Of a stretch of DNA of 64,000 bases, positions 44,299 to 55,200 are shown one piece after another (within the stretch, counting starts at the first letter, position 1; each line of letters begins with the position of its first letter). The stretch is from Bifidobacterium asteroides (lineage in GTDB: Bacteria > Actinomycetota > Actinomycetes > Actinomycetales > Bifidobacteriaceae), in contig NZ_CP132384.1 of NCBI RefSeq assembly GCF_030758775.1, positions 1 through 64,000 of the forward strand, read 5' to 3'. Both the position numbers and the translations under genes were made by a program. The notes below the pieces were generated by a model. The model worked only from the letters and a program-made list of their open reading frames with translations, was not told the DNA's origin and ran no database searches.

Positions 44299-44517
44299 AA
44301 AGGATCGCTCCCATCTGGGTGGCGGTCGCTCGGCCCTAGGCCATATCCGCCGATTTCAGGTTGTGCCGTCAAGTTTAGGAGGGCCGGGAGGGAAAGTAAA
44401 TGATATTTTTTTATGTCTCTTGCCAGTGCTTCACAATCAGGGTATTGCCTGGCGCGCGAGGATTTTGTTAGTGTCCACTGAGAGAGGCGTATCAGAAAGG
44501 CGGCACGGAGGACAGGC

Positions 44518-46397
44518 ATGATCAGCAAGCGACTACTTCATCTACCGGGAGCCAGGATGGGCGCCAGCCTCCTGCTGGCCCTCCTGCAGACGATCGGCGC
44601 GTTGGCAGAGGTCCTCCTCCTGCCGGTGGCCATCGCGGCCGTGGGCCGTTCCCTTCGCCTGCCTGTCCCCCATGCCCTTGCCTGGGTGCCCGGTCGGCCC
44701 GGACCCTTGGCGGCGCTGATAGGCGGGCTGATCCTGGTTCGGCTCCTGGCCCAGGCGGTCGCCAAGTTCGTCAGCGCCCGGCTGGCTGATGGGATGGGCA
44801 AGGCGCTCTCCCAGGCCCTGTATCTATCCGTGTTCGACCCCAACAGGCAGGAGGACGACCTGGGCGTTCCGGCGCAGACCCTGGCCAGGCTTTCGACCGA
44901 GGGGGTCAAGTCGGTCGTCTCCTACTTCACGGCTTATATTCCGGCGCTGGTCCAGACCGCCCTGATGCTGGTCGTGACCCTGGCCGTCCTCCTGCCTGTC
45001 AGCCCGCTGGCTGCGGCAATCGTCGTGATCGGCATGGTGTCTCTGCCCCTGGCATCCAAGCCCACCATGGGCGAGAACATCAAGGTGCAGCTGGGCCAGT
45101 TGCGCAAGTATGACAAGGTCGGCGTCCACTTCGAGCATGCCCTGAGGGGGCTCAACACCTTGAAGATCTTCGGGGCAGACCAGCGGCAGGCCGACGACCT
45201 GGCCGAGGAGTCCGAAGGGTTCCGCCGGATAACGATGGGGGTTCTGGGCGGGCAGCTGCGCTCGCTGATCAAGGCCGACGTGGTCATTTACACCAGCCTC
45301 ATTCTGGCGGTCGTTGCCACCGTTCTGATCGGGCAGGGCGGGCCCGCTCGAGTGCTGTCCTGCCTGGTTGTTGCTTTGGCTGGGGTCCGGCTCTTTGCAC
45401 CTGAGCGGCAGTTGGTCTACATGATGCATTCCGGCATGGTCGCCATCAAGCAGGGCAAGGCCATCGACGATATTCTCCAAGCGCGGCAGGGGAGCAACGG
45501 GGAGTCGGCGGCTCCAGGGACGACTCCTGAGTCATGCAAGAGTACGGGTTCGGAGACGGCTCCGGAAGCGAGTCTCGAAACTTCTGAGAAAGCAGTTCGG
45601 GAGTCTGACTCGGAATCCGCTTCGAAGCAAGCAGATCAGGCGGATATGTCTGGCGATGATTCGCTAGGCATCAGCGCTCGCGATTTGACCTACACCTATC
45701 CTGACGGCTTCCAGGCCCTGACCGATCTGAACTTCGATCTGCCTGCCAAGGGACATGTGGGCTTGGTCGGCGCTTCGGGCTCCGGCAAGAGCACCTTGGC
45801 GGGCCTGCTGTCCGGCGCCTTCAGGGGTATGGCGGAGAGCTGACCATTGGCGGGCGCCAGATCAGCGACCTGTCACGCGAGGACTTGGTCGGCCTGCAGA
45901 CTGTGGTTCGGGGAACCGATCACCTCTTCACCGGAACCATCAGGTCGAATCTGGACCCGGCCGGACTGGGCTACTCGGATTGGGAGCTGCAGGATGCGCT
46001 GGACCAGGTCGGCCTGACCGGTCTTGTCCAAAGCAAGGGCGGACTGGACGCTCCTATCGACCCCGAGGGAGGCAACCTATCCGGAGGGCAGCGGCAGCGC
46101 CTGTCCATTGCCCGCGGGCTCCTGCGGCGTTCCCCCGTCTATATCTTCGACGAGGCCACCAGCGCCGTGGATCGCGAGCATGACGCTACACTGGCAGCCC
46201 TGATGGACGCGCTGGGCAAGGAGTCCATGGTCCTGACCATCACCCACCGCCTGGCTGGGGTCCGCAATGCCGATTCCATTCTCTTCTTGCAGGGGGGCCG
46301 TCTGGCGGAGTGCGGCGGTTTCCGTGAGCTGTTGGATGCCGGGGGCGGATTCGCGGCCCAGTGGAAGGAGCAGGCTCAGTATGAGGACGGGGAGTGA
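44518..46397 (+). pseudogene. CydD-like ABC exporter half, frameshifted
   Basis: Six membrane helices (about 1-310) and the start of an ATPase domain are encoded from ATG 44518. Walker A GASGSGKST is reached before a premature stop at 45841-45843. The rest of the ATPase (YGGELTIGG, LSGGQRQRLSIARGL, VYIFDEATSAVD, TITHRLAG) is in the next frame to 46397. Adding one G to the G4 run at 45824-45827 would restore a protein of about 626 residues. Residues about 325-380 are low complexity (Ser/Glu/Thr). The first half resembles CydD. It may be a true pseudogene, a slippage gene, or a base-calling error. Confidence 0.8.
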
Positions 46398-46401
46398 CGA
46401 C

Positions 46402-48129
46402 ATGCAGCAGACGACCGGCAATCTGACGATGATGCGCCGTATGGCCCGGCTGATGAAGCCTCTGGCCGGCACGGAGGGCAAGGCCATCCTCTGCGGCAGT
46501 CTGGGCCATCTCTTCGCAGTCTGGAGCATGATGGCAGCCGCAGCGGCCCTGATCGGCCTGGTCGCGGACTGGCCGCCGCTGAATGGCCAGTGGGTCGTCT
46601 GGGCCCTGGTGGCGGTTCTGACTGCTCTCAGCCGAGGGGCTATGGCCTATGGGGAGCAGTACTACAACCACGAGATGGCCTTCAGCATGCTCCGGGACAT
46701 CCGCACGACGGTCTTCGACAAGATGCGGTCCCTGGCCCCGGCCGGCCTGCGCGACCAGGCGCGCGGGGACATGGTGACGGTGATCACCAACGACATCGAG
46801 CTGCTCGAGATCTTCTACGCCCATACGCTTTCGCCCATTGCCATCGCCCTGGTGACCTCTCTGGCCAATTTGGCCCTGCTCACCTGGCTCTCACCCTGGA
46901 TGGGACTTGCCGCCCTGGTCTCCTACCTGATCGTCGGCCTGCTCATCCCCATCCTGAGCGCCAGGCCCACTTTCAAGGTAGCCATGCAGGAGCGAACAGC
47001 CCAGGCCAGCCTGCACTCCCTGCTTCTGGAGACCCTGCAAGGCCGCACCGAACTGGCTGGATTGGGGGCTCTTGGCAATACCCGCCATCGAGTGGGAGCC
47101 GCCACCGACCAGATGTTGGATGCCCGCGGGCGCACCTCTGGGCGGACCATCGCCAACGACATGGTCACCAATGTGGTCACTCTGATCTGCGCCGGAGCCT
47201 TCACACTGATGGCCTGCTGGCTTGGCTCTGAGGGGTTGATGGATCCTGCCCGGGGGATGATCGGACTGATCGGCTTCCTTTCCTCCTTCGCCCCCCTGAT
47301 ACCTGTGGCCCGGCTAGGCGCCGGCCTGCAGCCCACTCTGGCTGCTGCCAGGAGGGTTTTCGCGCTTTTGGACAAGGAGCCGCCTGTACGTGAGGTGGAA
47401 TCCGGTCACGGGAATCCTTTGGCGAAATTTACCGGAGAAGAGGCCAAGGCAGTTTCCTTCTCTTACTCTGGCAAGACTGACACGGATAAGAATGACTCAG
47501 GTGAACATGGCGGTCGAATTGCAGTTTTGCATGGTCTGAATCTGTCTATCAAGCCTGGCGAGCTGATTGGTATCCAAGGCGCCAACGGGGTCGGTAAATC
47601 TACTTTGATCGATCTGCTGATGCGGTTCCAGGAGCGTGGCGGCGGGGATCTGACCGTCTCCGGCCTACCTATCGAAACCATCCGCACCGTCGACCTGCGC
47701 GCCCAGCAGGCTCCGGTGAGCCAGGACACTTATATATTTAGCCTCACTCTGGCGGACAACATCGCCTTGGCCCGGCCAGATGCCAACAGGGCAGATGTTG
47801 AGCAGGCGGCCCATGATGCATGTCTGGATGATTTGATCGACCAGCTGCCCGATGGCTTGGATCATCTACTCGCCGACAACGGCTCCGACCTGTCCGAGGG
47901 GCAGCGGCAGAGGGTAGCATTGGCTCGCGCTTTCCTGAGCTCGGCGCCCTTCATACTCCTGGACGAGCCCACCAGCAATATGGATGCTCTCTTGGAAGGC
48001 CGTGTCCTGACCAGGTTGATCAAGCGCAAAGGCGACCGTACCTGTCTAATCGTCTCCCATCGCCCCTCGGTCCTAGCCAGGGTTGACCGTCTGCTGACGC
48101 TACAGGACGGCAGATTAATCTCTGCATGA
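46402..48129 (+). CDS. CydC-like ABC exporter half (fused permease-ATPase)
   Basis: The 575-residue protein has six helices (about 15-315) and an ATPase domain with Walker A GANGVGKST, signature LSEGQRQRVALARA, Walker B FILLDEPTSNMD and H-loop LIVSHRPS. GGGGAG and a four-base gap after the previous stop indicate coupling to the CydD-like gene, its presumed heterodimer partner. CydDC exporters move thiols needed for cytochrome bd; related pairs move other substrates, so the cargo is undecided. Confidence 0.88.
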   Translation: MQQTTGNLTMMRRMARLMKPLAGTEGKAILCGSLGHLFAVWSMMAAAAALIGLVADWPPLNGQWVVWALVAVLTALSRGAMAYGEQYYNHEMAFSMLRDIRTTVFDKMRSLAPAGLRDQARGDMVTVITNDIELLEIFYAHTLSPIAIALVTSLANLALLTWLSPWMGLAALVSYLIVGLLIPILSARPTFKVAMQERTAQASLHSLLLETLQGRTELAGLGALGNTRHRVGAATDQMLDARGRTSGRTIANDMVTNVVTLICAGAFTLMACWLGSEGLMDPARGMIGLIGFLSSFAPLIPVARLGAGLQPTLAAARRVFALLDKEPPVREVESGHGNPLAKFTGEEAKAVSFSYSGKTDTDKNDSGEHGGRIAVLHGLNLSIKPGELIGIQGANGVGKSTLIDLLMRFQERGGGDLTVSGLPIETIRTVDLRAQQAPVSQDTYIFSLTLADNIALARPDANRADVEQAAHDACLDDLIDQLPDGLDHLLADNGSDLSEGQRQRVALARAFLSSAPFILLDEPTSNMDALLEGRVLTRLIKRKGDRTCLIVSHRPSVLARVDRLLTLQDGRLISA

Positions 48130-48189
48130 TCCCCTTGTATGAGTGAAAGAATCAATAAGTGCTGGTGCAGATTTTTAGACATGCTTTAC

Positions 48190-48213
48190 GATTGCCGATG
48201 CAGATCGGCAATC
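48190..48213 (+). terminator. Hairpin after the ABC exporter pair
   Basis: GATTGCCGAT and ATCGGCAATC form a perfect ten-base-pair stem with loop GCAG, 60 bases past the exporter stop. No T-run. Confidence 0.6.
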
Positions 48214-48443
48214 ATAACAGTCCCTCAAAGGGCAGACGAATCAAGCCGCAGGCTTCCTCGTCGGGTTAGGGTTTGGGAAGTTAAGTCATTCGATACTGTG
48301 ACTGATTTTGCAATAAGGACAATATTGATTCATTGAAACCAAGGTTGACACTGTCTTCTGTTCTGGCTATAGGCATATCACAGCATCTACAAGCTTTGTG
48401 GCTCTAGGGCGTGGTTCTAAAACTCGCAGATACTGTTAACTGC

Positions 48444-49027
48444 TTAATGAATAAGCATAACATCCTTGGAATGCTGTTCGAAGGCCTTGTCTTGAGAAAA
48501 GACCCTAATGACATGAATGCCGCAGGTCAGTAAGACGTAGTAGATTCCGAGAAAAGACTGATGATAAAGTTCAACGCCATCCTGATTTTTCGTATTGAGG
48601 GATGTTAATAGTTGCCAGATACTTCATGTAGATGCTGTCCGTCATATCCAATATTGTGTGCAACCTTCACCCACTGCATAGTTGAGATTCTGCTCTTGGA
48701 CTGTAAATATGGGCCCTCTGGGTGCCTGTGCGCTTTTCAGTAAAACTCATCATAGTTGCCGATGAGGATCTCCTTGAGAAACGCTAGACCGTACGGTGGG
48801 TAGTAGCTACATCGTGAGCAAACTTGAGGCTGGGTAGACAAATGATCAAAGTAAGAACCTGTAACGAGCAACCGTAAGGGCTTGGGCGAGGCAGACGATG
48901 ATATCGCTAAATTGATTGGTTTTACAGTAGCGATGCATGCTGTGTCTACATAATAATGGAAGACGTGCTTTAGCGAACGGTCGTTAACAAGATGCCAGTT
49001 CTGGTTAGGGATGATAAATATTATCAT
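48444..49027 (-). pseudogene. Possible decayed gene
   Basis: A 96-codon frame (49027-48737) ends in TGA but continues in the same frame for 43 more codons of protein-like sequence (to 48605). A neighbouring frame then gives a protein-like stretch ending at 48444 (contains SFLGIYYVLLTCGIHVIRVF). The pattern fits an old gene broken by a nonsense change and a frameshift. I recognise no family, and random AT-rich DNA can look similar. Confidence 0.2.
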
Positions 49028-49809
49028 AAATAGCTAGGTACTTTGAACCCTGTGCAACGGGCTTTGAATGCGAAGATTCTCCCGTACGATCAACGGCCGC
49101 AAAAATTATGATGATTAGCTTGATTGCGTTAATGACTCTGTTGTATGCCCTCTTGTCAAGAACTTTTCGCAAGTCGTTGAAAAGATTGTCGTAATACAGC
49201 TGGCACTATGAATCAAACTTAATACCGACGCTCGCCTTAATTCGATGCCTCTACTTGAAATTATTACAATATATTTTGACTGTGTGCGATCAAAAATATT
49301 CAATAAATTAAAATTATGGCGAATCCGTGCGCTCTTGAAAAGACCTTCAAGAAACATCTAGAAGAGAATCGGTGATTGTTAAATCTGTATTGGAATCAAA
49401 CTGCGAAAGCCAGCAACATAATCAACGTTATATGTCAATAATGTCGGGATTTATATGATCAACAGAGTGATAAGGATAGGCGGAACTTTATGAACGTATA
49501 CTTTGAAGTGGCGAAGGGGTGGCCATACTATCGTGAGTTGAAAAGAAAGAAACTTATAGAATAAGTCAAAGTATGCAAGTATCCACTCGAAGCACAGACT
49601 GATCAGTTGGGGCTTGACACTATTGCGACTAAGAACATGAATAACATTTAGGGATAAGCAGATCAGAAGAAAAAATGCCGTACTTCCTAACCAATGACAA
49701 TGATGCGTGAACTATTAAGGCACTAAGCTTGGCCGCGGTATTGTGGTAATCTTTCTTAGATAAGACGTATTCTCTCATGCGCATAAGTAGATTAGGGGGC
49801 ACTATTATC

Positions 49810-51501
49810 ATGGATTTCGAACCGGCTGTACCATCAAAAATGCGTAGCGTCCATCATTATGCAGATTGGAGTTACAGAAAAAACTATAGTGTCCCTCCGC
49901 GTCCAGACTTGCACATACCAAACTGGCTTCAGGGACAAAGCCAGATAAAGGATCCGGAACGCTATCTTTTTGCCTTCAGGACTTTACTAGTGCCAGAGGC
50001 TATGTTTGGCATTCCATGTTATAACGTCGAGTTCGACGACACCGATGAAGGATTAGGCTATTCATATAGTTTAATAATTGATGGAATAAAACCGAATCGT
50101 GACGGTAGACCGGATATCCCTGCCCCCGATTCGTGTTCATGGAAAGAGCATGCACCTGATTACTTAATAGCGGCTTGGTTTTCTCACCTTCAACTAACTG
50201 CCGAACTTGTTGAGTCGTCAATGAGAGATTTGGCTAGGGGGCGGTTCGTCGTCTCCGCAGTTGAAGTCAGAGCTGCTCTGGAAGTATCTGCTCGTTTATT
50301 TTTTTATGCTAAGACAATTGAGGAACACGATAATCTGCAAGATAGCTCCGGATTGATTTATAAGCTCTTCACGGGTCGTGGGAAATCGCAAGATCAACAA
50401 AAAACGATTACAGGCAGAATTAATCGATTGGCGCAGATTGTTGCAGATACGAATAGTTGGCCCAGCTTACCTAATCTATATCAATCGCTATGTAGCCTAG
50501 CGCATCCAACTCGACATCTAGTGGATTTATATCTATCTAAAGTTTCGGGTGGTTATATTCTTAATGTTCCTCGGGAACCATACTGGACAGACGACCAATG
50601 GTGCAAAGGTGGTATAACCATCCTTACGGCAGCAATAGTCGCTACAGAAGGTTTCCGCTTGAGTTGGTATAAAGTCAGGAAGGCGTGGCGCACTCTTTTG
50701 TCTTCGAAGCAGGGCTCTTCTACCTGCGACCTTAGTATGCGTCGATTTTATCTAGAAGATCCGTTAGGAAGTTTTGGGCCGTACAATTATCAAACCCACC
50801 TGGGCGCGTGGACACTGTCTCTGCACCCTGTCCCGAGCTGGGACTGGTGGACGGGAAAGTGGACGAATCACCTTGCACAACAGCTCAAAGTGTTTGAAGA
50901 CGACTGCATTCCAACGAAATACTTCAATCATGATGGCGCTTCAGCAGTATATGGATGGACGTGGCTGAGAATCCACTGTCTGTTGGAACTGGAACTGTCT
51001 ATAACAGAACACCTAAATAGAGGTGAGGTGGACACATCTGCTGTATTGTCCCGATTTGCACTTGAACATGCTGAGTCACTATGTAATGCCATACAGTCTA
51101 AGAACAGCTCTGAATTGCTTTGTAGATTACAAAACATTAAACGAGATAAGCCCACAGGTTTAGTGCTTGCCCAGACTGGTCAGGATTTACCGCCAATATC
51201 CGGCATCCCCCGAGATCCAAACGAAGCGGCGATAGACATAGCAAACAAAGGTTTAAATCGCTTTGTACACTCAGATTGGGAACCGCGGAAGATATACTGG
51301 GAGTATTTTAAATATCCGCATGGTGACTGGTTGTTGGAAATTCCGGGAAGTCCTAAGCACAAAAGTGGGAAGTCGGACGACGAGAATTATGACTTGGATA
51401 ATCCATGGTCAGCATCCGTAGCGTTGCTATACGTTATAGAGAATGAATCGGCCGATGCAATAGCGAGAGCACGGCAAGTTTCAGATAGTGACTTTGAGTA
51501 A
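49810..51501 (+). CDS. Unrecognised protein in the defence island
   Basis: The 563-residue protein matches no family I can name. ATG 49810 is favoured because GGGGG (49795-49799) is ten bases upstream; an ATG at 49777 would add 11 residues. It has no signal peptide or membrane helices. A central helical region (about 125-280) carries A-V-E-V-R-A-A-L-E-V-S-A-R-L-F-F and later S-L-A-H-P-T-R-H, a spacing reminiscent of HEPN-like helical bundles, though no R-x4-6-H site is certain. The C-terminal half is Trp-rich. Codons are AT-rich, as in its neighbours. It stands alone with about 740 empty bases to the restriction enzyme. Confidence 0.8.
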   Translation: MDFEPAVPSKMRSVHHYADWSYRKNYSVPPRPDLHIPNWLQGQSQIKDPERYLFAFRTLLVPEAMFGIPCYNVEFDDTDEGLGYSYSLIIDGIKPNRDGRPDIPAPDSCSWKEHAPDYLIAAWFSHLQLTAELVESSMRDLARGRFVVSAVEVRAALEVSARLFFYAKTIEEHDNLQDSSGLIYKLFTGRGKSQDQQKTITGRINRLAQIVADTNSWPSLPNLYQSLCSLAHPTRHLVDLYLSKVSGGYILNVPREPYWTDDQWCKGGITILTAAIVATEGFRLSWYKVRKAWRTLLSSKQGSSTCDLSMRRFYLEDPLGSFGPYNYQTHLGAWTLSLHPVPSWDWWTGKWTNHLAQQLKVFEDDCIPTKYFNHDGASAVYGWTWLRIHCLLELELSITEHLNRGEVDTSAVLSRFALEHAESLCNAIQSKNSSELLCRLQNIKRDKPTGLVLAQTGQDLPPISGIPRDPNEAAIDIANKGLNRFVHSDWEPRKIYWEYFKYPHGDWLLEIPGSPKHKSGKSDDENYDLDNPWSASVALLYVIENESADAIARARQVSDSDFE

Positions 51502-52238
51502 TAGATTATATTCTCACTCAAAAAATGGGCACTTCGTTCGGCGTAGTCTTCTGCCAAACTATGGAGAGCATAAAAATCTGCTATTTTTGTCAATTATTTT
51601 TTAGTCTGTAGAGCTTGATCATCCTAACAGGAGGCAACTTTTTTGTTAGTGCAATACCTAATTTAGCTGTGCTGCATAATTGGTTTCTATCGAAACTGCG
51701 TCAGACTACCGAACGCTTCGAGTGCAATTCTTCGATGAACAGGTACACGAAATCGAACGTTGTAACATAACACACAACTAAATATAAACTATTAAATACA
51801 TACGATCTATCAATCGATGACCTGTAGTGGTTATTAAGCCGAGCAGGATCTTTGAAGTAGAAGATTCCTTCGCAAGCGATTACGTATCACACATCGTGGA
51901 GCGTTAAGTATTGATAATCGTATTTGCTTTCGATGGTTCTTCCTATATGCTGTAATTCTCAGGTGTATGCTCCACATCGGATGAAATTAGTTTATTCATT
52001 ATGTGTAGGTATTTTGGTCGATCGCATTCTTGTGCCCACGCGTTATAGCTATCGGAGTTGAATTCTCTCGCTGTCGTAAATTAATCGGCAGGATATATTA
52101 TAACAATTAAGACTAAGCATTTTTTATACATGGCAGGTTGTGTGAATGACAGTCCACTCGGATGACGCTGTTAATCACACAAACCTGCTAGTGATTTAAA
52201 ATTTGATATGTCGCAGTTGTTATAGATAATATACTGGT
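51502..52238. other. Intergenic region before the Type ISP gene
   Basis: 737 AT-rich bases with no supported gene. Near its end are an imperfect inverted repeat (GTGTGA...ACAG at 52140-52152 against CTGT...TCACAC at 52168-52180) and a promoter at 52203-52230. Confidence 0.5.
52203..52230 (+). promoter_or_regulatory. Promoter for a probably leaderless Type ISP transcript
   Basis: TTGATA (52203-52208) and GATAAT (52225-52230) are 16 bases apart. The gene's ATG begins nine bases after the -10 box, where transcription should start. No ribosome site precedes the ATG, so translation is likely leaderless. Confidence 0.55.
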
Positions 52239-55200
52239 ATGACAGTCTTTCAAGATGTTCTCGATATTATAGAGAAATCGCCGGCAGCCCGTGTAGAAGG
52301 CGGGGAGAGAATCCGTGGGACGGCTTTCGAATTGGCGACAAAATATTTTCTTACTCATGACGCTGCGTGGGCTCCAATATTTTGTGATGTCTGGATGTGG
52401 TCGGAGGAGGGTAATCCACTTCTAACCAAGGACGCGCTTGGGAAACCTCATAACTTGCCCCGGAATGACACCGGTATTGATTTAGTAGCGCGTAGTTTTA
52501 ATGGCTCATTGTGGGCGATTCAGTGTAAATATGTTGCGGACGACCATATCCTTAATCAGAACGATATATCTTCATTCTTCGTTACTGGGATCGCGAGAAA
52601 AGTCCAACGCGGAAACTTCATTATCGTACATACGGGAGCAGGTCTTACAGAAACTCTCTCTGCGGAGGCTAAAGAATTTGGCGCTACCATTATTGATTCA
52701 AGCGACTTAAGTGGCGATTTGGTCGATTGGTCAGAATTTCTTCCGTCGGCGAGTGTCCGCAAGTTTTCGCCGCGCCCTTATCAGCAAAAGGCGATAAACG
52801 ATTGTCTCCATGGGTTTGAAACACACGATCGGGGTAAACTAATCATGGCGTGCGGCACGGGTAAGACCTTGACTGCACTTCGTCTTGCCGAAGAGATGAA
52901 ACAACGACGCAATGATCAGTTTCCGAATTTGCGTGGCAAACCTTTCAGAGTGTTGTTCCTAGCCCCATCCATAGCTTTGGTGTCGCAGACTTTCAAGTAC
53001 TGGACTCACCAAGCGATGGATCGCATAGTCGGATACATCGTGTGTTCGGATGGAACAGTAAAAAAAAGAGAAGGCGAAGATACGGACGAATGGCTCCTTT
53101 CGATACTTGATGTGCCATTTCCGACTACAACTGATGCGTCAATTTTAAAACGCAATGTTGAGCTATCTAGTACGGATGATGTCCTTTCAGTAGTGTTCTC
53201 TACCTATCAATCAATACAAACCACTATAGATGCGCAGCGCATGGGCATGCCTGATTTCGACTTAGTGATTTGTGACGAGGCCCATCGCACGGCTGGTGCT
53301 GCCGACAACAAGCGCAAAGTTTCTCCGTTCGTTTTGGTGCATGATGCTAAGTTACTTAAGTCTAATAAAAGATTGTATATGACGGCTACTCCGAAAGTAT
53401 ACGCCGATGCTGCAAAAGATCAGGCTAGACGCGAGGACTATACCGCCTATTCGATGGATGACGAGAATGTATTCGGACCAGAGTTTCATCGACTTAAGTT
53501 CGGCTCCGCTGTAGCACAGGGAATTCTGACTGATTATCGCGTATTGGTGCTCGGCGTTGCTCAGGGTCAAGCTTCAAATCTCAAGAGTGAAATGACTAAT
53601 ACGCAGGCAATGCGCAAGGAATACGATAAGATAGAAGATTTACGTCGTAAATCGCGCCGGCCTAATCGTGATGAGTTGGCAGAAAGGCGCAGAGCCGAGA
53701 TAGCCAAGCAGGCACAGTCGTTTGCTGGGAAGATTATTGGTGCTTGGAATGGGTTGCTGACCCGAGGGGTGCATAACGGCGGCGTCCTGAAATCTGTGGA
53801 CATAAATACAGGGTTAGGTGAACAGGTACAATTCGCGGTGATGGGCAACCAACCTCAGCCGCAATCAGAGGGGAAAACTGGGACACAGGCGGTGCGACCG
53901 TTACGAAAGGCGGTTGCATTTACAAGGCGTATTGCCGATTCAAAGGCGCTCGCAGACGGTTTCAATGATGTAGTCTTCCGATATCTTGCTCAGCAGATGA
54001 AGAGCGGGAATGAAGTGGAAGGTCTCTTGGAAGCGAACGTCAAACACATCGACGGTAGTATGCCAGCTAAAAAGCGTAGCAAGCTACTTTCATGGTTGGA
54101 TGAACCTCCTCTTGAAGGTGAATGCCGTATCCTGAGCAACGCAAAATGTCTTACTGAGGGTGTTGATTTGCCACAGTTGGATGCAGTGATCTTCTTTCAG
54201 CCACGGGCTTCGCAGGTCGATATCGTTCAGGCTGTCGGTCGCGTGATGCGCAAGGCTGAGAATAAGGAGTATGGGTATATCATCTTGCCAGTTGTGGTTC
54301 CGGATGATTCTAATGCTAATGACGTGCTCGCCAGTTCTGATTTCGAGACAGTCTGGAAAATTTTGCAATCCCTTCGTTCCCATGACGAGCGTTTGGATGC
54401 GCGCATTAATGCGTTGAGTCTGCATCGTCAGGCTGAGCAGAATAAACGTCGTCGTAAGCCAAATAAATCGAATCGTGTTGGCCGGGGTGACTTTATAGAC
54501 CAGTACGGTAACGATGAGGAAGCGCTGAATGGAGATCAGGGATCTCTAACCGCTATGGTGCAAGGCGAGCTGGGATTCGACGAGCAGGTTTCGGAAAGTT
54601 TTCAAGCCAAATTGGTTCAGAAGTGCGGGGATACTGCTTACTGGGATGATTGGGCCGATTCTGTGGCAAAGATTGCGAAGACCACAGTGAAAGCCATTAA
54701 TGCTGCCATTGTCGATGATGCGCAGGTCGGGACAGCATTCAACATATTCCTTCAAGGACTGCGGGATACTTTGAATCCAGGCATCGACCGAGATGACGCG
54801 ATAGGCATGCTCGCTCAGCATATACTTACCGCGCCTATTTTCGACGCACTGTTTGTCCAGCAGAAGGATTCGCAGGGCCGGAGCTTCGTCCAAGCCAATC
54901 CCGTTTCACAGGCTCTCGAGCCCATTACCAAGCTGCTTGAACCGTTAATCAACAAGGCCGATCCACAACACGAGTTGTCGGAACTCTATGCCCAGGTGAG
55001 ACTTTCTGCTTCGGCTGTGCACAGTGATGAATCCGCTCGTCAGGCGCTGGTGAAGAATCTCTACGAGTCGTTCTTCCGCAACGCGTTCAAGGATGACTCC
55101 AAGAAGCTCGGTATCGTTTACACGCCCACGGAAATCGTAGACTACATTATTCACGCCGTGGACCGCCAGCTTAGTGAGCATTTCGGAAAGCATATAGGCG

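Larger units (their letters stand above)
48130..49809. other. AT-rich gene-poor start of the accessory island
   Basis: 1.7 kb without a convincing intact gene, clearly AT-richer than the preceding 48 kb. It contains the exporter terminator at 48190-48213 and a possible decayed minus-strand gene at 48444-49027. The rest shows only short frames without ribosome sites. Confidence 0.6.

Noticed and set aside
49115-49357. 80-codon minus-strand frame
   Set aside because: No ribosome site and no protein-like pattern.
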